In this document: positions 1 through 5,662 of the stretch, piece after piece | Layout: each line of letters opens with the position of its first letter | Numbering within the stretch: position 1 is the first letter of the stretch | Origin: CALKHQ01 sp050329975 | GTDB lineage: Bacteria; Pseudomonadota; Alphaproteobacteria; CALKHQ01 | Length of the DNA stretch: 6,267 bases | Assembly (NCBI GenBank): GCA_050329975.1 | Contig: JBHJOG010000220.1 | Span: forward strand, 1 to 6,267 | Reading direction: 5' to 3' | Program-made: the position numbers and the translations under genes | The notes under the pieces: generated by a model | Seen by the model: only the letters and a program-made list of their open reading frames with translations | Database searches by the model: none | What the model was told of the DNA's origin: nothing

Positions 1-153
1 TTTGAGGTGTGGGACAAGGCCCGGACTTGGTTCGCCGAAACCGAGGGCCTGAACCTCGACCGCAAGCAGGCGGTACTGGCCGTGATCGAGGCCTGTGCGG
101 CGGCCGCACGCAGGTCGGCCGCCAGGCCGGGTCCCGTCGGCGCCCGCGCCTGA
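1..153 (+). CDS. holB: DNA polymerase III delta' subunit, C-terminal end (partial)
   Basis: The first reading frame is open from the window edge to a TGA at 151-153, giving the last 50 residues of a protein that starts upstream. The visible part contains a WDKARTWFAETEGLNLDRKQ segment followed by an Ala/Arg-rich tail. This resembles the C-terminal helix region of alphaproteobacterial delta' subunits (HolB), where a 'W-k-l-F-a-ae-LNLDRKQ' pattern before a short tail is typical. HolB is part of the clamp loader that opens and places the beta sliding clamp during replication. Position supports the call: in many alphaproteobacteria holB (often after tmk) precedes metG, tatD and an MBL-fold gene, exactly as here. 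The Walker and zinc-binding parts are outside the window, so identity rests on a short tail plus context. Confidence 0.72.
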   Translation, partial: FEVWDKARTWFAETEGLNLDRKQAVLAVIEACAAAARRSAARPGPVGARA

Positions 154-168
154 ACATGGACATATGCG

Positions 169-202
169 GATCGCGTCGCGTCCCGGGCGGACCGGCGCGA
201 TC
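169..202 (+). promoter_or_regulatory. Imperfect hairpin in the metG leader
   Basis: GATCGCG at 169-175 is perfectly complementary to CGCGATC at 196-202. Inside it GTCC (180-183) pairs with GGAC (189-192) around a CGGGC loop, with an internal loop of 4 and 3 nt between the two stems. The structure ends 3 nt before the metG Shine-Dalgarno (206-209). It could affect metG translation, be a weak holB terminator (no T-tract follows), or be a GC-rich coincidence. The pairing is seen; any regulatory role is inferred. Confidence 0.4.
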
Positions 203-205
203 GAT

Positions 206-209
206 GGAG
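206..209 (+). promoter_or_regulatory. metG Shine-Dalgarno that fixes the start
   Basis: GGAG lies 6 nt before the ATG at 216, an ideal distance. The alternative in-frame ATG at 204 lies immediately upstream and overlapping this site, and the one at 156 is just after the holB stop; neither has as good a site. The conserved part of MetRS (YYVTTPIYYVN) starts 7 residues after the 216 ATG, which agrees with this choice. Confidence 0.7.
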
Positions 210-215
210 ACTGAC

Positions 216-1775
216 ATGGCCGCAGAGCCACGCCGATACTACGTCACGACCCCGATCTACTACGTCAACGACGTGCCGCACATCGGGCACGCCTACACCA
301 CGCTCGCCTGCGATGCGTTGGCACGATTCAAGCGGCTGGACGGCTATACCGTCATGTTCCTGACCGGCACCGACGAGCATGGCCAGAAAATCGAGAAGTC
401 GGCGCAGGCGGCTGGCATCGCACCTCAGGCCTTCACCGACCGTGTATCGAAGAACTTCAAGGATCTGGCCGCGATCCTGAATGTGAGCAACGATGACTTC
501 ATCCGCACGACCGAGCCGCGGCATCTGGCGAGCTGCCAGGCGATCTGGCGGGCGTTGGAAGCCAATGGCGACATCTACCTCGATACCTATGCCGGCTGGT
601 ATGCGGTGCGCGACGAGGCCTTTTATGCAGAGAGCGAGACCCTCGTCGGCCCCGACGACACCCGCCGGGCACCGAGCGGGGCCGAGGTGGAGTGGGTCGA
701 GGAGCCGACCTATTTCTTCCGCCTGTCCGCCTGGCAGGACCGGCTGCTGGCCTTTTACGAGGCCAACCCCGACTTCATCGCGCCGGACGCCCGCCGCAAC
801 GAAGTGATCAGCTTCGTCCGCAGCGGGCTGAAGGATCTCTCGGTGTCGCGGACCAGCTTCAAATGGGGCGTGCCGGTGCCGGGCGACGACGACCACGTGA
901 TGTACGTGTGGCTGGATGCGCTCACCAACTACATCACCGCCGCCGGCTATCCGGATAGGGCGGCGGAGAGCTACCGGACATTCTGGCCGGCCGACCTGCA
1001 CATGGTCGGCAAGGACATCCTGCGCTTCCATGCCGTCTACTGGCCGGCGTTCCTGATGGCCGCTGGCCTGGAGCTGCCACGGCGCGTCTTCGCCCACGGC
1101 TGGTGGACCATCGAGGGTCAGAAGATGTCGAAGTCGCTTGGCAACGTCGTCGATCCGGTGACCCTGGTCGAGGAGTTCGGGCTCGACCCGGTGCGCTATT
1201 TTCTGCTGCGGGAGGTGCCGTTCGGCAATGACGGCGACTTCTCGCAGCGGGCGATGATCGGCCGGATGAACAGCGATCTTGCCAATGACCTGGGCAACCT
1301 GGCGCAGCGGGTGCTGTCGATGATCGCCAAGAACTGCAACGGCGTGCTGCCGACCCACGGCGCCTTCACCGCTGAGGACGACGCGCTTCTGATCCGCTGC
1401 GACGACCTCTTGTCAAGAGTGCGCGCCGCTTTCGAGGTACAGGCGTTCCACCGGGCGCTCGAACTCATCTTCGAGGTGGTCGGCGAAGCCAACCGCTATG
1501 TGGACGCCCAGGCGCCCTGGGCGCTGCGAAGGACCGATCCGGACCGGATGGCGACCGTGCTCTACGTCCTGGCAGAAACGATCCGAAACATCGCGCTGCT
1601 TTGCCAGCCGGTGATGCCGGATTCGGCACGCCGGATTCTCGATTTGCTAACTATATCAATGGACGATCGAGACTTCAGCCGCTGCGGCGCCAACGGCCGG
1701 CTCGAACCCGGCGTCGCCCTGCCGGCGCCCGTGCCGATCTTCCCGCGCTATGTGGTGGAGGACGCGGCGCAATAG
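216..1775 (+). CDS. metG: Methionyl-tRNA synthetase (short form)
   Basis: This enzyme charges tRNA-Met with methionine using ATP, supplying both initiation and elongation in the cytoplasm. The 519-residue product shows the class I signatures: TPIYYVND then HIGH at residues 22-25, GTDEHGQKIEKSA at 51-63, WLDALTNYI from about 232, and KMSKS at 303-307. The anticodon-binding helical domain carries NDLGNLAQR (357-365) and NRYVDAQAPW (426-435), with the Trp that is typical of anticodon recognition. The protein ends soon after LPAPVPIFPR, so it lacks the C-terminal tRNA-binding (EMAPII/Trbp111-like) domain of the roughly 670-residue E. coli type. The insertion after GWYAVRDEAFY (128-137) has no cysteine pairs, so the usual zinc knuckle is metal-free, as in other alphaproteobacterial enzymes. 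The start at 216 was chosen from the GGAG site at 206-209. The next gene begins 11 nt after the stop, so co-transcription with tatD is likely. Confidence 0.97.
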   Translation: MAAEPRRYYVTTPIYYVNDVPHIGHAYTTLACDALARFKRLDGYTVMFLTGTDEHGQKIEKSAQAAGIAPQAFTDRVSKNFKDLAAILNVSNDDFIRTTEPRHLASCQAIWRALEANGDIYLDTYAGWYAVRDEAFYAESETLVGPDDTRRAPSGAEVEWVEEPTYFFRLSAWQDRLLAFYEANPDFIAPDARRNEVISFVRSGLKDLSVSRTSFKWGVPVPGDDDHVMYVWLDALTNYITAAGYPDRAAESYRTFWPADLHMVGKDILRFHAVYWPAFLMAAGLELPRRVFAHGWWTIEGQKMSKSLGNVVDPVTLVEEFGLDPVRYFLLREVPFGNDGDFSQRAMIGRMNSDLANDLGNLAQRVLSMIAKNCNGVLPTHGAFTAEDDALLIRCDDLLSRVRAAFEVQAFHRALELIFEVVGEANRYVDAQAPWALRRTDPDRMATVLYVLAETIRNIALLCQPVMPDSARRILDLLTISMDDRDFSRCGANGRLEPGVALPAPVPIFPRYVVEDAAQ

Positions 1776-1786
1776 ACGGACAAGGG

Positions 1787-2587
1787 ATGCTGATCGACAG
1801 CCATTGCCACCTCGACTATTTCGGCGACGAAGCCGACGCGGTGGTCGCGCGGGCGCGAGCCGCCGGTGTCACCGGCATGGTCACGATCGGCACCCGGCTT
1901 CGTGAGTTTGCCAAGGTGCGCGATATCGCGGCGCGCCATGCCGACGTGGTCTGCACGGTGGGCGTTCATCCGCACGAGGCGGGAGAGGAGGGGGCCGAGG
2001 CGACCGTGGACCGTCTGGTCGCGCTCGCCGGCGATCCCAACGTGGTCGGTATTGGCGAGACCGGGCTCGACTACTTCTATGAACACAGCGCGCGGGCCGA
2101 CCAGATCTCGGCCTTCCGGTGTCATATCGCGGCGGCGCAGCGGACAGGGCTGCCGCTGATCGTTCATACCCGCGACGCCGACGACGACACCGCGCGCATT
2201 CTCGCCGAACACCACGCCGACGTGCCGTTCGAGGGCGTCATTCATTGCTTCAGCAGCGGCCGTCAACTGGCAGAATCGGCGATGGAAATCGGCTTTGCGA
2301 TCTCCATATCCGGTATCGTGACCTTCAAGAGGGCGGATGAGCTGCGCGCGGTGATCCGCGACGTCGTTCCGCTGGGCCGGATGCTGGTCGAGACCGATTC
2401 TCCTTACCTGGCGCCGGTCCCGCATCGGGGCAAGCGCAACGAACCGGCATTCGTTCCCAATGTAGCGGCCGCCGTCGCCGATCTGAAAAATCTGCCAATA
2501 GAGGAAGTTATGGCGATAACCTCGCGTAATGCCGCGGCGTTGTTCGCGCGGGCGCCATTCGCGGCCGTCATGGCTGCGGCGCGCTGA
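1787..2587 (+). CDS. tatD: TatD-family metal-dependent DNase/hydrolase
   Basis: The 266-residue product fits the usual length of TatD/YcfH proteins, which fold as a TIM barrel with a two-metal site and act as 3'-5' DNases or related hydrolases in the cytoplasm. The metal ligands are all visible: H6 and H8 in DSHCHLD, E91 in GIGETGLDY, H127 in PLIVHTRDA, H153 in GVIHCFSSG, and D204 in LVETDSPYLAP. The family's C-terminal signature RGKRNEPAFVPNVA (214-227) is also present. The start gives the canonical MLIDSHCHLD N-terminus. The spacer before it has only a modest GGA at 1778-1780 and a GGG touching the ATG. It sits 11 nt after metG and overlaps the next gene by one base. The metG-tatD-MBL order is common in alphaproteobacteria. 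The exact in vivo substrate of this family member is not shown by the sequence; YcfH-type would be an equally good name. Confidence 0.95.
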   Translation: MLIDSHCHLDYFGDEADAVVARARAAGVTGMVTIGTRLREFAKVRDIAARHADVVCTVGVHPHEAGEEGAEATVDRLVALAGDPNVVGIGETGLDYFYEHSARADQISAFRCHIAAAQRTGLPLIVHTRDADDDTARILAEHHADVPFEGVIHCFSSGRQLAESAMEIGFAISISGIVTFKRADELRAVIRDVVPLGRMLVETDSPYLAPVPHRGKRNEPAFVPNVAAAVADLKNLPIEEVMAITSRNAAALFARAPFAAVMAAAR

Positions 2588-3417
2588 TGCAGGTCACCCT
2601 CCTTGGCTGCGGCGGGTCGAGCGGAGTGCCGATGGCAACCGGCGACTGGGGCGCCTGTGATCCGCGCAACCCGCGCAATCGGCGGCGCCGTGTCTCGATC
2701 CTGCTTGAATCGCCCGGCGGCACCAGGGTTCTGGTCGATGCCTCGCCGGACCTGCGTGAACAGTTGCTCTCGGTCGGCGGGGTCGGACACCTCGACGCCG
2801 TGCTGTTTACCCATGCCCACGCCGACCACTGCCACGGCATCGACGACCTCCGGGCGCTGACCTACGGCGGGATGCCGATGGCGGCGATCGGCGATGCAGA
2901 GACGATGAGGGTCCTGCGCCACCGCTTCGGCTACGGGTTCATCGAGGTCGCCGGCCTCGACGCCTACGGCCCACGCCTCAGTGGTGCCGAGATCGCGGGC
3001 CCGTTCTGCATCGGCGACATCGAGATCAGCGCGTTCAGGCAAAGTCATGGCCCGAAGCACACCCTGGGCTACAGATTCGGCCCGGTGGCATATTCGACCG
3101 ACGTCAACGCACTCGATGAAACCGCCTTCAGAGCCCTGGAGGGGGTGGACGTCTGGATCGTCGATTGCCTGCGCATGGAGCCGCACCCGACCCATTCCCA
3201 TTTCGCCCAGACGCTCGGCTGGATCGACCGGGTGAAGCCACGACGCGCGATCCTGACCCATATGAACCAGTCGCTGGACTACGACGTGATCGCCTCGCTG
3301 TGCCCGCCGGGGGTCGAGCCGGGTTTCGACGGATTGGTGGTCCACGCCGAGAGCCCTCATGGCGTAGGGAATCGGCGAGCCAGGCTCGTGGAGCAGCGTG
3401 AGCGGGTCCACGCCTGA
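2587..3417 (+). CDS. MBL-fold metallo-hydrolase, PhnP/RNase Z-like
   Basis: The 276-residue product belongs to the metallo-beta-lactamase fold, on the PhnP (phosphoribosyl 1,2-cyclic phosphate phosphodiesterase)/RNase Z side. It opens with LLGCGGSSGVP, typical of that group, and has the metal-binding HAHADH at residues 76-81. Further ligands are probably H154 (RQSHG), D172 (YSTDVN) and H225 (ILTHM). A phosphodiesterase acting on a cyclic phosphate or nucleic-acid-like substrate is the family expectation. No phn phosphonate genes are visible, so a role in phosphonate breakdown is not supported and phnP is not assigned as the symbol. The ATG overlaps the tatD stop (TGATG at 2585-2589) and has no clear Shine-Dalgarno, suggesting translational coupling to tatD. 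After the usual family end around FDGLVVHAE (247-255) there is a basic tail of about 20 residues that may be poorly conserved. Confidence 0.9.
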   Translation: MQVTLLGCGGSSGVPMATGDWGACDPRNPRNRRRRVSILLESPGGTRVLVDASPDLREQLLSVGGVGHLDAVLFTHAHADHCHGIDDLRALTYGGMPMAAIGDAETMRVLRHRFGYGFIEVAGLDAYGPRLSGAEIAGPFCIGDIEISAFRQSHGPKHTLGYRFGPVAYSTDVNALDETAFRALEGVDVWIVDCLRMEPHPTHSHFAQTLGWIDRVKPRRAILTHMNQSLDYDVIASLCPPGVEPGFDGLVVHAESPHGVGNRRARLVEQRERVHA

Positions 3418-3436
3418 CCCGCGCCTCGTTTCTCGA

Positions 3437-3449
3437 CGCGAACCTCGCG
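3437..3449 (+). other. Small GC hairpin after the MBL gene
   Basis: CGCGA (3437-3441) and TCGCG (3445-3449) are a perfect 5-bp inverted repeat around ACC, 20 nt after the MBL-gene stop. No T-run follows, so it is at best a weak or factor-assisted transcription end. The rest of the 84-nt gap holds no recognisable element except the ribosome-binding site of the next gene. Confidence 0.2.
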
Positions 3450-3501
3450 CCGCATTGCTGGATCGATTAAGCTCGCGGACCGAGGCGGTGGGGGCGAACC
3501 C

Positions 3502-3843
3502 GTGATCAAGGTCATCTGGTTTCTGAAGCGAGCAGAGACCCTGGAGCTTGATGAGTTCCAGCACTGGTGGGCGCACATCCACGCGCCGCAGATCGCTGCA
3601 GCCCAGGGTGCGTACCTGAGGCGGTACACCGTGAATCTCCGGCGGATCGACGATCCTCTGGTCGGCAGGCCCGCCGACGACTTCGACTGGGATGGCGCCG
3701 CCGAACAATGGTTCGAGACCGAGGCCGACTTCAACGCCGCCCAGGGCGCTCCGGGCATGGCCGATATCAACGCCGACACCGGAAGGCACGTCAGCCGGGT
3801 GGCCCGGATGGTCGTGAGCGAGAACCTGATTGCGCTAGGGTAA
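3502..3843 (+). CDS. EthD-domain protein
   Basis: The 113-residue product matches the small single-domain EthD family (dimeric alpha/beta barrel fold). It opens with IKVIWFLKR, followed by the family motif region EFQHWWAHIHAPQI (residues 18-31), with the paired Trp, His27 and Pro29. FETEADFNAA (71-80) fits the second conserved block. EthD was first noted in an ether-degradation (eth) cluster, and most members have no assigned reaction; no ring-cleavage or cytochrome P450 partner is nearby, so I assign no pathway. The GTG start gives the conserved MIKV N-terminus and is preceded by GGTGGGGG at 3487-3494, 7 nt upstream. The gene is 84 nt after the MBL gene and 167 nt before the HAD gene, so it may be the last member of the first operon or stand alone. 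Confidence 0.85.
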   Translation: MIKVIWFLKRAETLELDEFQHWWAHIHAPQIAAAQGAYLRRYTVNLRRIDDPLVGRPADDFDWDGAAEQWFETEADFNAAQGAPGMADINADTGRHVSRVARMVVSENLIALG

Positions 3844-3855
3844 CGCTTCCACACC

Positions 3856-3884
3856 ATTATTATTTTTCCATAATATAAATTATG
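3856..3884 (+). promoter_or_regulatory. AT-rich palindrome, possible promoter or operator
   Basis: A run of about 29 bases is almost purely A/T inside GC-rich DNA. It contains a perfect inverted repeat, CATAAT (3869-3874), spacer ATAA, ATTATG (3879-3884), and another ATTAT at 3856-3860. TATAAA at 3874-3879 matches five of six bases of a sigma-70 -10 box, but I cannot find a good TTGACA-like -35 box at the right distance. It is the most likely promoter or regulator site for the HAD-mazG pair. An end signal for the EthD gene is an alternative. Confidence 0.4.
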
Positions 3885-3897
3885 CGACTGCTGCGTT

Positions 3898-3943
3898 GGC
3901 CGGATTCAGCGAGCTGAGCGGCTTGGCGCCGCGACGCCCGGCC
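3898..3943 (+). other. GC-rich segment able to fold as a three-way junction
   Basis: Three inverted repeats nest within 46 nt. GGCCGG (3898-3903) pairs with CCGGCC (3938-3943) as a closing stem. TCAGC (3906-3910) pairs with GCTGA (3913-3917), and GCGGC (3918-3922) pairs with GCCGC (3928-3932). It lies between the AT-rich patch and the HAD start, so it would sit in the 5' untranslated RNA if transcription begins in that patch. It does not match a riboswitch I recognise, and chance folding of GC-rich sequence is possible. Confidence 0.25.
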
Positions 3944-4010
3944 TTCCCCACTGGACAGAGCCTGCTGGCTGAGTCATGTCCCGCGATGGCGCCTCAAGGA
4001 GACTCCGGCC

Positions 4011-4733
4011 ATGCACCTCACCGACTTCAAGGTTCTGAGCTTCGACTGCTACGGGACGCTGATCGACTGGGAAAGCGGCATGATCGCCGGCCTGAAACCG
4101 CTGACCGACCGGCTGTCGCCCGCGCTCACCCGCGACCAGGTGCTGGAGGCGCACGCGTATCACGAATCTGCCGCCCAGCGCTGCACGCCGGCCAAGCCCT
4201 ACAGCCACCTTCTGGCAGTGGTCTACAAACGTCTGGCCGAGGAATGGAGTCTAGGCGTCAGTTGGGCCGACTGTCTCGCTTACGGGCGGACCATCGCCGA
4301 CTGGCCGGCTTTTCCCGACAGCGCCGACGCACTCGGCTATCTGAAGCGCCACTACCGGCTGGTGATCCTCTCCAACGTCGACAACGAGAGCTTCGCCGCC
4401 AGCAATGCCAAGCTTCAGGTCGCCTTCGATGCGGTCTATACGGCCGAGGACATCGGCTCCTATAAGCCTTCGCCGCGAAACTTCGACTACATGCTCGAGA
4501 ACCTGTCCCGGCTCGGGCTGACCAAGAACGTGATCCTGCACACCGCCGAGAGCATGTTCCATGACCACGCGCCGGCCAACGCCTGCGGGCTGGCCTCGTG
4601 CCGGATCTACCGGCGCCACGGTCAGCAGGGTTTCGGTGCGACGATGCAGCCCGAGGCCATGCCCCACTCTGATTTTGTTTTCAACAGTATGGCCGATCTT
4701 GTGAGTGCACATCAGGAAGAAACCGGCAGCTGA
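4011..4733 (+). CDS. HAD-superfamily hydrolase, haloacid dehalogenase type II-like
   Basis: The 240-residue product shows the HAD motifs in order: the nucleophile D12 in SFDCYGTLIDWE (motif I), S121-N122 in LVILSNVDN (motif II), K152 in SYKPSPRNF (motif III), and D185 in ESMFHDHAPA (motif IV). Length and the FDCYGTLIDW start fit the 'haloacid dehalogenase type II' group, whose true members hydrolyse L-2-haloacids. However, the Arg-containing W-R-x-K-Q segment of characterised L-2-haloacid dehalogenases is not evident in the cap domain (here QVLEAHAYHESAAQR). The usual SNPWD-like motif IV is also replaced by FHDHAPA. A phosphatase or other HAD hydrolase activity is therefore at least as likely. 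AAGGAG at 3996-4001, 9 nt before the ATG, supports the start. The stop is followed 11 nt later by mazG, suggesting one operon. Confidence 0.88.
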   Translation: MHLTDFKVLSFDCYGTLIDWESGMIAGLKPLTDRLSPALTRDQVLEAHAYHESAAQRCTPAKPYSHLLAVVYKRLAEEWSLGVSWADCLAYGRTIADWPAFPDSADALGYLKRHYRLVILSNVDNESFAASNAKLQVAFDAVYTAEDIGSYKPSPRNFDYMLENLSRLGLTKNVILHTAESMFHDHAPANACGLASCRIYRRHGQQGFGATMQPEAMPHSDFVFNSMADLVSAHQEETGS

Positions 4734-4744
4734 GGAGTTCCCCG

Positions 4745-5551
4745 ATGGCGACCAACATCGAGCGGCTGCTGACGATCATGGCGCAGCTGCGCGATCCCGA
4801 CACCGGCTGTCCGTGGGACGTAAAGCAGAGCTTCGCGACCATCGCGCCCTACACCATCGAGGAAGCTTATGAGGTCGCCGACGCCATCGCGCGGGAGGAC
4901 CATGCGGATCTGAAGGGCGAGCTCGGCGACCTGCTCTTGCAGGTGGTGTTCCATGCGCGAATGGCCGAGGAGGCCGGGCTGTTCGATTTCGACGCAGTCG
5001 CGGGCGCCATCGCCGACAAGATGGTCAGTCGCCACCCCCACGTGTTCGGCGCTGAGGACAAGCGCGACGCGGCGGCGCAGACCCGGTCCTGGGAGGCGCA
5101 GAAGGCCGAGGAGCGTGCGGCGCGAGCGCGGGCAGCCGGCGGCCCGCCCGCCTCGGTGCTGGCGGATGTCGCCCTCTCCCTCCCCGCCCTGATGCGCGCC
5201 GAGAAGCTGCAGAAGCGCGCCGCCCGGGTCGGCTTCGACTGGACCGAGCCGGAGCCGGTGTTCGGAAAGATCCTGGAAGAGGTCGCAGAGCTGCGCACCG
5301 AGTTCGAGGCCGGCGGCGACCGGGACCGCCTGGAGGACGAACTCGGCGATGTGCTGTTCACCGTGGCCAATCTCGCGCGCTTCCTGAAGGTCGATCCGGA
5401 GGTCGCCCTCCGGCGCACCAACGACAAGTTCGCGCGCCGATTCCGTGCGATCGAGGCCGGCCTAACCGCTGAAGGGCTCGACTTTGCCGATGTCGACCTC
5501 GAGGAGATGGAGCGACGCTGGGTGGCAGCCAAACTGGCCGAACGCGCTTAG
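4745..5551 (+). CDS. mazG: Nucleoside triphosphate pyrophosphohydrolase MazG
   Basis: MazG hydrolyses NTPs and dNTPs to the monophosphate and pyrophosphate, cleaning abnormal nucleotides from the pool and, in E. coli, lowering (p)ppGpp under MazEF stress. The 268-residue product is of full family length and has both tandem MazG domains. The N-terminal one has LRDPDTGCPWDVKQSF (15-30), the IEEAYE helix (38-43) and ELGDLLLQVVFHARMAEE (59-76). The C-terminal one has KILEEVAELRTE (175-186) and DELGDVLFTVANLAR (198-212). The Mg-binding acidic residues E39/E40/E43 with E59/D62, and E178/E179/E182 with E199/D202, are retained, so both domains look metal-competent on paper. A GAGGAG site at 4732-4737 overlaps the stop codon of the HAD gene and is 7 nt from the ATG, which suggests coupled expression. 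No mazE or mazF toxin-antitoxin genes are present, as usual for alphaproteobacterial mazG. Confidence 0.96.
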   Translation: MATNIERLLTIMAQLRDPDTGCPWDVKQSFATIAPYTIEEAYEVADAIAREDHADLKGELGDLLLQVVFHARMAEEAGLFDFDAVAGAIADKMVSRHPHVFGAEDKRDAAAQTRSWEAQKAEERAARARAAGGPPASVLADVALSLPALMRAEKLQKRAARVGFDWTEPEPVFGKILEEVAELRTEFEAGGDRDRLEDELGDVLFTVANLARFLKVDPEVALRRTNDKFARRFRAIEAGLTAEGLDFADVDLEEMERRWVAAKLAERA

Positions 5552-5612
5552 CAACAACTGAAACACTCTACCGTCGCGCCAAGACATCCGGCTGAAACGG
5601 GGCGCTCCCATC

Positions 5613-5644
5613 TTGCTGGCCAAGGACAAGGGTCCGGCACGCAA
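5613..5644 (+). promoter_or_regulatory. Imperfect hairpin between mazG and the RTX gene
   Basis: TTGC (5613-5616) pairs with GCAA (5641-5644), GCC (5619-5621) with GGC (5636-5638), and GGAC (5624-5627) with GTCC (5632-5635) around an AAGG loop. That is 11 base pairs, interrupted by a 2x2 mismatch and an AA bulge. It lies 61 nt after the mazG stop and 8 nt before the RTX Shine-Dalgarno. With no T-tract following, it may be a factor-assisted end of mazG or part of the RTX leader; the role is inferred. Confidence 0.35.
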
Positions 5645-5662
5645 TCTTGACTGGAGCACATC

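Noticed and set aside
9..215. N-terminal extension of MetRS reaching back into holB
   Set aside because: The extra residues are Arg/Gly-rich, overlap the holB reading frame and match no MetRS region. The ATG at 216 has a well-spaced GGAG and gives a normal N-terminus.
1748..2425. 225-residue minus-strand open frame opposite tatD
   Set aside because: Covers a TatD gene with all metal ligands present on the plus strand. The antisense product has no recognisable motif.
3437..3449. Rho-independent terminator after the MBL gene
   Set aside because: The 5-bp hairpin is short and has no following T-tract, so it is listed only as a small hairpin.
2404..3789. 461-residue minus-strand open frame
   Set aside because: It lies opposite the end of tatD, the whole MBL gene and most of the EthD gene, all with clear family motifs. 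Its translation shows no recognisable domain and is typical of antisense frames in GC-rich codon-biased DNA.
3896..4465. Plus-strand open frame overlapping the HAD gene start
   Set aside because: Out of frame with the HAD gene and without a good ribosome-binding site. Its product is a low-complexity Arg/Gly/Leu-rich shadow.
4745..5551. mazEF-type toxin-antitoxin or phage-defence locus around mazG
   Set aside because: No mazE- or mazF-like gene, nuclease or other defence gene is adjacent. The two-domain full-length MazG fits the housekeeping enzyme.
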